64,000 bases of DNA. Origin: JAJEAD01 sp965221555 (GTDB taxonomy: Bacteria; Pseudomonadota; Gammaproteobacteria; HK1). The translations under genes were made by a program, and so were the position numbers. The notes beneath the pieces were generated by a model. It saw nothing but the letters and a program-made list of their open reading frames with translations. It did not search any database and had not been told where the DNA came from. The stretch spans positions 124,001 to 188,000 of the forward strand of contig OZ244895.1 of assembly GCA_965221555.1 (NCBI GenBank). The letters run 5' to 3'. This document shows, one piece after another, positions 53,491 to 61,342 of the stretch (the first letter of the stretch is position 1; every line of letters begins with the position of its first letter).

Positions 53491-54553
53491 GCCTCGGGGA
53501 GACCGGGCGGCTGGCGTTGCCGGGGTCGACTCGGGCCAGAAGATCAAGCTCGTCGATCAGCGCCGCGATGTCTTCGAGAGAGCGGTACCGTCCGCTCACA
53601 TCGCGCAGATAGCGAAGCGTCAAGGGAAGATCGCGCAGATAGCGGGGCTTGCCATCGCGGTGAAAGAGCCGTGAGAAGATTCCGGCGATCTTCAAGTGGC
53701 GCTGGACACCGCAGAAGTCGACCCATCGGCGGAAACGCCGCGCATCGACGCCGTGGAGCAGACCGGCTCCGCGCAGGGACTCGTACGCACGCTCGACCCA
53801 GGTCGTCACTCGTGTCTCGGGCCAGGAGATGTACACGTCGCGGAACAGGCTGGCGATGTCGTAGCCGATCGGCCCGCGCACCGCCCCCTGAAAGTCGAGG
53901 ATGCCGGGATTGCCCCGAGGGAGAACCATCAGGTTCCGGGAATGGTAGTCCCGGTGCACGAACACCTGCTCCTGCTCCTGACATGCCGCCACGATCACTT
54001 CGAAGCACGCTTCGAGGGCGCCCCGCCGCCCCGGCGACAGGGCGACTTCGAGGTGGCGACGAAGAAACCACTCGTCGAAGAGGTCGAGCTCTCGTCGGAG
54101 AAAGGCCGCGTCGTAGACCGGCAGTCCATTGCAGCGAATTCGGCTTTGCATGATCGAAAGCGCCGATGTCGCATCGGCATAGAGCGCATCGGCACGCGCG
54201 GGGGTCAACTCGTCCAGATAGTGTCGAGACCCGAGGTCGGAAATGAGAAACAGGCCCCTCTCGATGTCCTGGGCATGGAGGGCCGGTACCGACAGACCAG
54301 CGCTCTCAAGGCGAGCCCGAACCGTGAGCCAGGACTCCTGCTCGGGGGCCTGGCAAGGCGCGTCCATCACGATGTAGACGTTCTTGCCGTCCCGTACCCG
54401 AAGATAGCGCCGAAAGCTCGCGTCCTCCGAGGCCACCGTGACCTCGAGGCTCGAGGGGGCGCCCAGCACCTCGCTCGACCATTCGCGCACCAATGCCAGT
54501 CGCGCACTCACCGGCGCCAGCCCTCTCCCCGCGGCACGCGCCAATTGCACCAC
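53471..54553 (-). CDS. amgK: Anomeric MurNAc/GlcNAc kinase AmgK (aminoglycoside phosphotransferase fold)
   Basis: 360 residues. VFVHRDYHSRNLMVLPRGNPGILDFQGA contains the catalytic HRDYHSRN loop and the metal-binding IDFQ/LDFQ aspartate. It phosphorylates MurNAc at C1 for the neighbouring MurU. The GTG at 54553 gives a length slightly above typical; a start a few codons further in is possible. The C-terminal end overlaps a repeat. Confidence 0.9.
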   Translation of the reverse strand: MVQLARAAGRGLAPVSARLALVREWSSEVLGAPSSLEVTVASEDASFRRYLRVRDGKNVYIVMDAPCQAPEQESWLTVRARLESAGLSVPALHAQDIERGLFLISDLGSRHYLDELTPARADALYADATSALSIMQSRIRCNGLPVYDAAFLRRELDLFDEWFLRRHLEVALSPGRRGALEACFEVIVAACQEQEQVFVHRDYHSRNLMVLPRGNPGILDFQGAVRGPIGYDIASLFRDVYISWPETRVTTWVERAYESLRGAGLLHGVDARRFRRWVDFCGVQRHLKIAGIFSRLFHRDGKPRYLRDLPLTLRYLRDVSGRYRSLEDIAALIDELDLLARVDPGNASRPVSPRRQAGAR

Positions 54554-54630
54554 ATCGCAACCTCCCGCATCGCGGCGTCGACGCCGCGGCCACGGTGAGA
54601 AACCCGGGACGCTTCACGTATCATCGGCCG

Positions 54631-55203
54631 ATGAACTCACACCACGCCGCGCTCGCGGTACTTATCGTCCTCGCGGCGAGCAGCGCATGGATTCTGCACG
54701 ACCTGGAGCCGGAACTGCTCGCGGGCGGGGAGCCGCCCATCCAGGTACCCGACCTCATCGTCGAGAATTTCGTCACCACCGTTCGAGATGAGGAGGGGCG
54801 GCCCACCCAGCGTATCGAGGCAGTGTACATGGCCCACTTCCCCGAAACCGGCACTCGGGAGTTCACCTGGCCTCGGCTCACGATGTACCGCGAAGACCCC
54901 ACCTCGTGGCAGATACGCTCCGAAAGAGGCTGGTTGTCGGCCAGTGGTGACGTCATGCTGCTGCAGGGAGAAGTGCTGATCTGGCGCAACGACCGCGACG
55001 GAGCTCCCCGCATCGAGATCAAGACCCGCGACCTGCGGGTGCTTCCCGACGCGAACTATGGGGAGACGGATCGGCCGGTCGTGGTGACCACCCGCCACAG
55101 CCGCTCTCGCGGAGTCGGGATGCGGGCCTGGCTGGAGAAGGGTCGTCTCGAGCTGCTCTCCCAGGTCCATACGACCTTCGATCGTGATGCGCTTCTTCTC
55201 TGA
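54631..55203 (+). CDS. lptC: LPS export protein LptC
   Basis: 190 residues with a single N-terminal membrane anchor (AALAVLIVLAASSAWIL) and the periplasmic LptC beta-jellyroll: DLIVENFVTTVRDEEGRP, then MLLQGEVLIWR. It passes LPS from the LptBFG complex to LptA. It overlaps lptA by 17 bases. The ATG at 54631 follows family length. Confidence 0.9.
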   Translation: MNSHHAALAVLIVLAASSAWILHDLEPELLAGGEPPIQVPDLIVENFVTTVRDEEGRPTQRIEAVYMAHFPETGTREFTWPRLTMYREDPTSWQIRSERGWLSASGDVMLLQGEVLIWRNDRDGAPRIEIKTRDLRVLPDANYGETDRPVVVTTRHSRSRGVGMRAWLEKGRLELLSQVHTTFDRDALLL

Positions 55204-55759
55204 TTCGCATCGTCGCCGTGGCGGGGGCGCGACGAGGCTGGCCGGGGGCGTACTGGGTGTGCTGTTCGCGATGCATGCCGCCGCGCTCTCTTCCGATCGC
55301 GACCAGCCGGTCAGCATCGAAGCGGACCGGGCAGAGGCGGGGGCACATGACCGGGTCAGCATCTACCGCGGGAACGCGGTCATCGTGCAGGGTACGCTTC
55401 GCATCACCGGCGAGACCATCCGGATCTACCTCAACGCGGACGACGAGCTCGTCAAGCTCGTATCGGTGGGCGACCCGGCCTCCATGCGGCAGTTGCCGGA
55501 CAACTCCGAGCAGCATCACGTCGCGCGAGCGGACCGGATCGAGTACTTCTCGAACCACGATCTCATCGTTCTCCTCGGCCGCGCCAGCTACGGCCAGGGG
55601 GCCGACCTGATGAGTGCCAATCGCATCGTGTACGACTCGCACCGCGGCCGCCTCAAGGCGCACTCCCGACCCGCGGCGACGGAACCGGCGCAGGGGACGG
55701 AAGAGGAGCCGGCCCGGGTGAGAATCACGATCAACCCCAAGACCGAAGCGTCCCCGTGA
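55187..55759 (+). CDS. lptA: LPS export periplasmic protein LptA
   Basis: 190 residues with a signal peptide (GVLGVLFAMHAAALS) and the OstA-type fold: QPVSIEADRAEAG, YRGNAVIVQGTLRI, and ADRIEYFSNHDLIVLLGRA. It forms the periplasmic bridge for LPS transport. A GTG three bases upstream (55184) is an alternative start. Its stop overlaps the lptB start by four bases. Confidence 0.92.
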   Translation: MRFFSDSHRRRGGGATRLAGGVLGVLFAMHAAALSSDRDQPVSIEADRAEAGAHDRVSIYRGNAVIVQGTLRITGETIRIYLNADDELVKLVSVGDPASMRQLPDNSEQHHVARADRIEYFSNHDLIVLLGRASYGQGADLMSANRIVYDSHRGRLKAHSRPAATEPAQGTEEEPARVRITINPKTEASP

Positions 55760-56487
55760 GCATCCTGAGCGCCAGCCGGCTGGCCAAACGCTACCGTGGA
55801 CGCACTGTGGTCAACGACGTGAGCCTCGCGGTGCAGAGCAGCGAGGTGGTGGGACTTCTCGGCCCCAACGGCGCCGGCAAGACCACGAGCTTCTACATGA
55901 TCACCGGGCTTGTTCCCTGCGACGCGGGCAGTGTGCATCTGAACCGGCACGATCTCACCGGATACCCCGTCCACACCCGAGCCCGCATGGGTATCGGCTA
56001 CCTCCCGCAGGAACCCTCGGTGTTTCGAAAGCTGAGCGTGGGGGACAACCTTCTCGCGGTTCTGGAAGCGCGCCAGGACCTTGGATACACTCGACGCCGT
56101 CACCTCCTGGATGCCCTGCTGGGCGAGCTGCACATCGCTCACCTCAAATCGCAACGGGGTGACACCCTCTCCGGGGGAGAGCGAAGACGTGTGGAGATTG
56201 CCCGCGCGCTTGCGCTCGAACCTCAATTCATGCTGCTGGACGAGCCCTTCGCCGGCGTGGATCCCATCTCGATCCAGGACCTCAGAGGAACCATCGGATA
56301 CCTGAGCAAGCGCGGGATCGGAGTGCTCATAACGGACCACAACGTGCGCGAGACGCTCGCGATATGCGATCGAGCCTATATCGTCAATGAAGGCCGAATC
56401 ATCGCCGAGGGACGCCCCGAGGCAATACTTCGCGACCAGCGCGTGCGGGACGTCTACCTCGGATCGGAGTTCGAGCTGACGATGTGA
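55756..56487 (+). CDS. lptB: LPS export ABC ATPase LptB
   Basis: 243 residues. Walker A GPNGAGKTT, signature LSGGERRRVEIARAL, Walker B MLLDEPFAGVDP and ITDHNVRETL match LptB closely. It powers LPS extraction from the inner membrane. GTG start overlapping lptA. In most gammaproteobacteria rpoN follows; here hpf follows directly after 98 bp. Confidence 0.96.
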   Translation: MSILSASRLAKRYRGRTVVNDVSLAVQSSEVVGLLGPNGAGKTTSFYMITGLVPCDAGSVHLNRHDLTGYPVHTRARMGIGYLPQEPSVFRKLSVGDNLLAVLEARQDLGYTRRRHLLDALLGELHIAHLKSQRGDTLSGGERRRVEIARALALEPQFMLLDEPFAGVDPISIQDLRGTIGYLSKRGIGVLITDHNVRETLAICDRAYIVNEGRIIAEGRPEAILRDQRVRDVYLGSEFELTM

Positions 56488-56585
56488 GGAGGTAAAGTAG
56501 CGCACGGCGACGACACCGCGCCTTCTCGGGGGCGCCTGGCGCTCGTCGTGATGCTCCGCCCCGCCAAGGAGACCCGCAGACAACC

Positions 56586-56909
56586 ATGCAAGTGCATATC
56601 ACCGGCCAGCAATTCGACATCAGCGAGCGGTTGCGGCGCTACGTTTCGACCAAGCTACAACGCCTGGAACGCCACTTCGACCACGTCACCAACGTCTACG
56701 TCACATTGAAGCCCGGGAAACCGCTTCAATGTGCCGAGGCCACGGTGCACGTGTCCGGGCGGCAACTGCACGCCGACGCGACCGGGACGGGAATGCATGC
56801 CGCCATCGACGCTCTCGTCGACAAGCTGGATCGGCAGATCAAGCGCCACAAGGAAAAGCTCGTCGACCATCACCGCGATGAGACGCGACACAAGAGATAC
56901 GGCGGGTGA
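56586..56909 (+). CDS. hpf: Short-form ribosome hibernation promoting factor HPF
   Basis: 107 residues: MQVHITGQQFDISERLRRYV and the KLDRQIKRHKEKLVDHH helix define short HPF/YfiA. It binds the 30S subunit and promotes 100S ribosome dimers in stationary phase. It lacks the C-terminal dimerisation domain of long HPF. Its 3' end overlaps the possible ptsN start. Confidence 0.93.
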   Translation: MQVHITGQQFDISERLRRYVSTKLQRLERHFDHVTNVYVTLKPGKPLQCAEATVHVSGRQLHADATGTGMHAAIDALVDKLDRQIKRHKEKLVDHHRDETRHKRYGG

Positions 56910-57423
56910 GATCGGCGAGACGGCCAGCGCCCAATCCCTCGTGACGATACGTGTTTTCGATCTGCTGTCACCCGAAAGGGTGGTGGTGGGGCCGCCCGAA
57001 GTGACGAGCCGCAAGCGCGCACTGGAGATGCTGAGCAACCTGCTCGCCTCGACGCGCGAACCCCGGTCTCAGCGTCTCGTCTTCGACCAGCTCTGCGCGC
57101 GGGAACGTCTCGGGAGCACCGGACTCGGCTTCGGCGTGGCCCTCCCTCACGCTCGGGTACCGGAGCTCGGGGAAGCGTGCGGCGCCTTCATCCGGGCGAA
57201 GGAAGGCATTGAATTCGACGCTCCGGACGGAGACCGGGTCGATTTGATCTTCGGCCTCGTGGTGCCACAGGAGTGTACCGGGGACCACATCGAGATCCTG
57301 GCCGCCCTCGCGCGCCTCTTCTCGGCCGAGACGTTGCGACAGTCCCTGCGCCGGGCCCGCACCTCGGAAGAGGTGTTGGCGTTTCTCGCCGACGGCCAAT
57401 GCGCGCCACCCCCCCGGCCATGA
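56878..57423 (+). CDS. ptsN: Nitrogen PTS EIIA component PtsN
   Basis: EIIA-Ntr fold: SRKRALEMLSNLLA, then LGFGVALPHARVPEL with the phosphorylatable His, and VVPQECTGDHIEILAALARLF. From ATG 56878 it is 181 residues; a GTG at 56941 gives 160, closer to the usual 150-163, and I cannot decide. It relays PTS phosphorylation to K+ and nitrogen control. Its stop overlaps the next start by four bases. Confidence 0.9.
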   Translation: MRRDTRDTAGEIGETASAQSLVTIRVFDLLSPERVVVGPPEVTSRKRALEMLSNLLASTREPRSQRLVFDQLCARERLGSTGLGFGVALPHARVPELGEACGAFIRAKEGIEFDAPDGDRVDLIFGLVVPQECTGDHIEILAALARLFSAETLRQSLRRARTSEEVLAFLADGQCAPPPRP

Positions 57424-57785
57424 AGCTCGTCCTGTTGTCGTTCGGTTACAAGGCGGGGGTTCCCGCGGATGCCGACATGGTCTTCGACGTGCGCTGCCTG
57501 CCCAATCCGTACTGGGAAGAGGGTCTGCGCGCCCTGACGGGGAAGCACCCCAGGGTCGTGTCATTCATGGAGTCGCAGCCCCGCACCGCGGCCATGGTGC
57601 AGAGCCTCTGCGCCTTTCTCCGGCAATGGGTACCGGCCTTCGAGGGCGGCGCCCGCGCCTGTCTCACCGTCGCGGTCGGCTGTACCGGTGGCCGGCACCG
57701 CTCGGTTTTCGTCGCCGAGCGCATCGGAGCCGCCCTGATGCCCCGCGCCGGCGGGATCGTCGTCCGGCACCGCGAGATCGCCTGA
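57420..57785 (+). CDS. Stand-alone RapZ C-terminal domain protein
   Basis: 121 residues starting MKLVLLSFGYKAGVPADADM, then VFDVRCLPNPYWEEGLR and VGCTGGRHRSVFVAERIG. This is the C-terminal half of RapZ, which binds GlcN6P and the small RNAs GlmY/GlmZ in E. coli. The N-terminal P-loop kinase-like half (about 150 residues) is missing, and the ATG lies in the ptsN stop (ATGA), so no room exists for it. The gene seems intact rather than broken. Confidence 0.88.
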   Translation: MKLVLLSFGYKAGVPADADMVFDVRCLPNPYWEEGLRALTGKHPRVVSFMESQPRTAAMVQSLCAFLRQWVPAFEGGARACLTVAVGCTGGRHRSVFVAERIGAALMPRAGGIVVRHREIA

Positions 57786-57839
57786 GGCGGCGGAGATCCG
57801 GACGCAACGCCTCACCGCGTTTCGCCGTGCGGGCGCCGG

Positions 57840-58315
57840 CCCGGATGTTCCACCGATTTTCGGCCGCTTCGGGCGCCAAGATGCCGTGATAGCGGGAAGC
57901 ACGGACTTAGCCCGGACATTTCACCGATTTCCTACTGCGGACGCCAATATGCTCGTGTTAGCGGGCCGTACTCCCTCAAGCCGCTTCGACGTAGTGTCGG
58001 CTACGCCTTCAGCGTCTTTTAGTCCGTGCGCCCCACTATCACGGCATCTTGGCGCCCTCGCTACGAAAATCGGTGAAACTTCCGGGTTAGAGACGCGCAA
58101 TGGCGAGCCGGAAACAGGCGAAGCGCCCGTGGCGCTTTGCCCCGGCGAGCGGGCAAACCAAGTATGGCTTGCCCAGGCCGGTAAGCTTCGCCCAAGGACT
58201 GCGAAGCGCAGCAGGTAGCCGACACCACCTCGAAGTGGTTCGGGAGCGCACTACCCGCACCCGCGAGCGAGCGGCCACCCACGAGCCGAGGTATCGGTGG
58301 GAGGTCGCGGCCGGG
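57840..58315. repeat. Long-variant MITE-like element interrupted by a short copy
   Basis: Left end CCCGGATGTTCCACCG and TTTTCGGCCGCTTCGGGC run to GCACGGAC. After the inserted copy C it resumes at GACGCGCAATGGCGAGCC, continues through the extra interior (AAGCTTCGCCCAAGGACTGC) and ends with GTATCGGTGGGAGGTCGC and GGCCGGG. Without the insertion it would be about 296 bp. No flanking duplication is visible. It ends 3 bp before the stop of the AI-2E transporter gene. Confidence 0.65.
57911..58086. repeat. Short MITE-like element, copy C (176 bp)
   Basis: Ends CCCGGACATTTCACCGATTT and ATCGGTGAAACTTCCGGG. Flanked by TTAG at 57907-57910 and 58087-58090. Nearly identical to copy A, but both tips changed together from CCCGC/GCGGG to CCCGG/CCGGG. 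Inserted inside a long-variant element. Confidence 0.82.
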
Positions 58316-58317
58316 TC

Positions 58318-59403
58318 TCAGGCGGAGCCGGACTCCTCGGCCGACGCGGGCAGCGCCTTCGGCAATTCGGGCCACGCCTTGATCACCGCCTGGACCACGG
58401 TCGCGAGCGGAATCGCGAAGAAGATCCCCCAGAAACCCCAGAGTCCGCCAAACATCAATACGGCGGCGATGATGGCCACCGGGTGCAGATCGACGACCTC
58501 CGAGAAGAGCAGTGGCACCAGAACATTGCCGTCGAGCGCCTGAATGACGGCATAGGCGATCATCAGGTATGCGAAGTCGGAAGTGAGGCCCCACTGGAAA
58601 TACGCGACAAGGGCCACCGGCAGCGTGACCACCACCGCTCCGATGTAGGGAATCATCACCGAGAGCCCCACCGTGACCGCGAGCAGCATTGCGAACTGCA
58701 ACCCCATCACGGCAAAGGTGACGTAACACGCCCCCCAGACGATCAGCACCTCGATGAACTTGCCCCGCACGTAGTTTCCGATCTGCCGGTCCACATCCGT
58801 CCATACGTGGTGAAGCAGACGCCGCTCATCGGGCATGAAGCGGGTCGTCCAGGCGATGATGCGGTGCTTGTCCTTGAGGAAGAAGAACACCATCAGCGGC
58901 AGCAGGATCAGATACACCAGGAGCGTGATCACCCCGATCACCGAGGACAGCGACTCCGACACCACGCGCTGCCCGAAGCTGACCGCCTCGACGCGGACCT
59001 GGGCGATGAGGTCGCGAACCTGTTCCTCGGAGAAGAGCTCCGGATAGGCCTTCATGATCTTGATCAGCGCGTCCTGGCCGCTCAGCAGCATGGTGGGCAG
59101 CAACTGGACAAGCTGGCTCGTCTGCTGTGAGAGCAGGGGCAGCAGGGCGAAGATCACGAAGAAGAGAAAGGTCATGAAGGCGCCGAAGACCACCAGGACG
59201 CCGACCAGCCGCGGGGTGCGGTAGCGTTCGAGCAGACCCACCAGTCCTTCCAGCAGGTAGGCGATGACCACCGCGGCGAGCACCGGGGCCAGCATGCCGC
59301 CAATCATCACCACCAGCGCGGTCCCCACCACCAGCACGATCGCGAGGCCCACGACCTGCGGATCGGAGAGGTGTCGGTCGAACCAGTCGCGAACGAAATT
59401 CAC
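58318..59403 (-). CDS. AI-2E/PerM-family membrane transporter
   Basis: 361 residues, about seven to eight membrane helices, with MIPYIGAVVVTLPVAL and GNVLVPLLFSEVVDLHPVAI, both typical of the AI-2E (PerM/YhhQ-like) family, and the conserved GFWGIFFAIPLA end. Members export signals or Na+/H+; the substrate here is unknown. ATG 59403. Confidence 0.9.
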   Translation of the reverse strand: MNFVRDWFDRHLSDPQVVGLAIVLVVGTALVVMIGGMLAPVLAAVVIAYLLEGLVGLLERYRTPRLVGVLVVFGAFMTFLFFVIFALLPLLSQQTSQLVQLLPTMLLSGQDALIKIMKAYPELFSEEQVRDLIAQVRVEAVSFGQRVVSESLSSVIGVITLLVYLILLPLMVFFFLKDKHRIIAWTTRFMPDERRLLHHVWTDVDRQIGNYVRGKFIEVLIVWGACYVTFAVMGLQFAMLLAVTVGLSVMIPYIGAVVVTLPVALVAYFQWGLTSDFAYLMIAYAVIQALDGNVLVPLLFSEVVDLHPVAIIAAVLMFGGLWGFWGIFFAIPLATVVQAVIKAWPELPKALPASAEESGSA

Positions 59404-59629
59404 AGCAAATCAGGGACTGACTCGAAGCTCTCACTGGCACGCGGGCCACGTAGATCGGCTAGATCGGCTCGGACGCGCCCGGGGAGAGCGTGCCCAAGTC
59501 CCCGTGACCGATGGCGACCCGGACGGCCACTCACCGATTAGACCACGTCCCGACCTCGATGTCCCGTCACCTCACCAGGGGCAGGGAGATGACGAGATGA
59601 CGTAGGGCGCGACGCGCCGCTTGCGCGGC

Positions 59630-60718
59630 CTACCCCGACTGCAAGCGCTTCAGGCGCTTTCGGGCGAGACCGGCCGCGGTGGAGTCGGGATGACGCTCGA
59701 CCAGGTCGAGCAGAGCCTGTCTCGCCTCCTCCAGGCGCCCGAGCTCGTGGTGGACGTAGCCGATCTTGAGCATCGCGTGGGTGAGTTTCGGGCTCTGCGG
59801 GAAGCGGGAGATGAGGTCCTGGAACTGGAGCAGGGCGGCCTCGAACTGGCGGTTGACGTAGTAGGTCTCCCCCAGCCAGTAGTGCGCGTTGTCCACGAAT
59901 TCGCCGCCGGGATAGATGGCGAGAAAGGTCTGGAACGCCTTCGCGGCATCGTGGTAGCGACCGCCTTTGAGCAGATCGAAGGCGGCCTGGTAGTCCTGCT
60001 GCTCACTGACCGGATCGAGCGTCATCGCGACTGTCGCCAGGTCCGCCTCGTTGGCAGGCCCGGTGTCCGCGGTGTCGAACTCGTTCGTGTCGATGGTGAC
60101 GGCGCGGTCCTCGCCGGTCTCGACGGTGACCGGCAGGTCGAGCACGGCCACCTCCCCGGTCGAGGCATCGGGGCCGGACGGCGCTTCGATCACTCCCGCA
60201 TCCGCTACGGAGTCGAACTCCATGAAGCCGGACTCCACGAAGTCGGACTCTACGGAGTCGGACTCCACCTCCGTCGGCAGCGGCAAGCCGGCATCGGCGG
60301 GCACCCCGGAGTCCGCGAACTCCCCGGCATCGGCGGGCACCCCGGAATCCCCGACCACCCTGGAATCGGCGGAGATTCCAGAATCCGCGGAGACTCCGGA
60401 ATCCGCAAGCACCGGGGGGCTTGCCTGCTCGAGGCCGAGGAGACGCTCGTCCAGACCGAGGTAGAGCTCGCGTTGCCGCTCCCTCAGTTGCGCGATGGTG
60501 TTCGACTGCACCTCGATCTCGCCGCGCAGCGCTTGCACTTCGTTGCGCAGGGTCTCGAGGCTCTCGAGCATCTGCACGAGCGCCCCGCCATCCAGAACGC
60601 GCTCGACCCGAGCGAGCCGTGCCTCCACGTCACTCTGACCATGGGACGCCGCTGGCGCGAGCGCCAGAACGAGAGTCAGGCCGGCGAGCGCGGGGCGAAG
60701 CGCCGCCCCGCGGTGCAT
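59630..60718 (-). CDS. cpoB: Cell division coordinator CpoB (YbgF)
   Basis: 362 residues. Signal peptide LAGLTLVLALAPAASHG, then a trimerising coiled coil (MLESLETLRNEVQALRGEIE), a long acidic linker with ADSG repeats, and C-terminal TPRs (YQAAFDLLKGGRYHDAAKAF, AHYWLGETYYVNRQFEAALL). CpoB links Tol-Pal to peptidoglycan synthesis at the septum. ATG 60718 fits the signal peptide; TTG 60736 is also open. Last gene of the tol-pal operon. Confidence 0.92.
   Translation of the reverse strand: MHRGAALRPALAGLTLVLALAPAASHGQSDVEARLARVERVLDGGALVQMLESLETLRNEVQALRGEIEVQSNTIAQLRERQRELYLGLDERLLGLEQASPPVLADSGVSADSGISADSRVVGDSGVPADAGEFADSGVPADAGLPLPTEVESDSVESDFVESGFMEFDSVADAGVIEAPSGPDASTGEVAVLDLPVTVETGEDRAVTIDTNEFDTADTGPANEADLATVAMTLDPVSEQQDYQAAFDLLKGGRYHDAAKAFQTFLAIYPGGEFVDNAHYWLGETYYVNRQFEAALLQFQDLISRFPQSPKLTHAMLKIGYVHHELGRLEEARQALLDLVERHPDSTAAGLARKRLKRLQSG
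60215..60412. repeat. Short tandem repeats in the cpoB linker
   Basis: On the minus strand codons for units like ADSGVS, ADSGIS, ADSGVPADAG and then VESDSVESDFVESG are repeated, with 15-18 base spacing. The stretch lies between the coiled coil and the TPRs. It is coding, low-complexity and acidic. Confidence 0.7.
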
Positions 60719-60739
60719 GGAAAAGACTGCTGACAAGCT

Positions 60740-61294
60740 CTATTCGCGAGTTCGGTAGACGATCTCGACCCGCCGGTTGAAGCGCCACGCCGATTCGTCG
60801 TGCCCTTCCACCGCGGGTCTCTCTTCTCCGTAGCTGATGGTGTCGATCTGCCCGCCCGAAGCGCCGGTGAGAGCGAGAAGCTGCCGGACCGCGATGGCGC
60901 GGCGTTCTCCCAACGCGACGTTGTACTCACGGGTCCCGCGCTCGTCGGCATGACCTTCGAGCGTCACGCTGGCGCCCGCATGGTCCGCCAGCCACTGTGC
61001 GTGAGCCTCGATTATGGAGCGGTTCTCCTCCTCGATCTGGCTGCTGTCGAAGGCGAAGTAGATCGTGCGCTGCGAGAGCGGACTGGCAGGGTCGTCGAGC
61101 GGGTGGCCCTGAAAGGCTCCCTCATCGGCCATGCCCTGCGTGGTGGCGTCGTCGGCGGTCTCCTCGGTCTGGCTCTCGACGACTTCGGCCTCCATGACCT
61201 CATCTTCCCGGGTGGCCATCTGACCTTCGCAGGCGCCGAGCAGGAGGGCGGCGACGCCGATGAGGGGAAGCCGCTTCAGTATGCGTCTTTGCAT
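60740..61294 (-). CDS. pal: Peptidoglycan-associated lipoprotein Pal
   Basis: 184 residues. Lipobox LLLGAC near residue 21, an acidic linker, and the OmpA-C domain: IYFAFDSSQIEEENRSIIEAHA, VTLEGHADERGTREYNVALGERRA. It anchors the outer membrane to peptidoglycan and binds TolB. An ideal AGGAG site lies 5 bases before the ATG. Confidence 0.96.
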   Translation of the reverse strand: MQRRILKRLPLIGVAALLLGACEGQMATREDEVMEAEVVESQTEETADDATTQGMADEGAFQGHPLDDPASPLSQRTIYFAFDSSQIEEENRSIIEAHAQWLADHAGASVTLEGHADERGTREYNVALGERRAIAVRQLLALTGASGGQIDTISYGEERPAVEGHDESAWRFNRRVEIVYRTRE

Positions 61295-61342
61295 GGTTTC
61301 TCCTGAATGGGATGCTTGGTTGATTTTCGAATCCGAGTCGGT

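Noticed and set aside
60215..60412. CRISPR-like direct repeats
   Set aside because: The repeats are coding, in frame within cpoB, without unique spacers of constant length.
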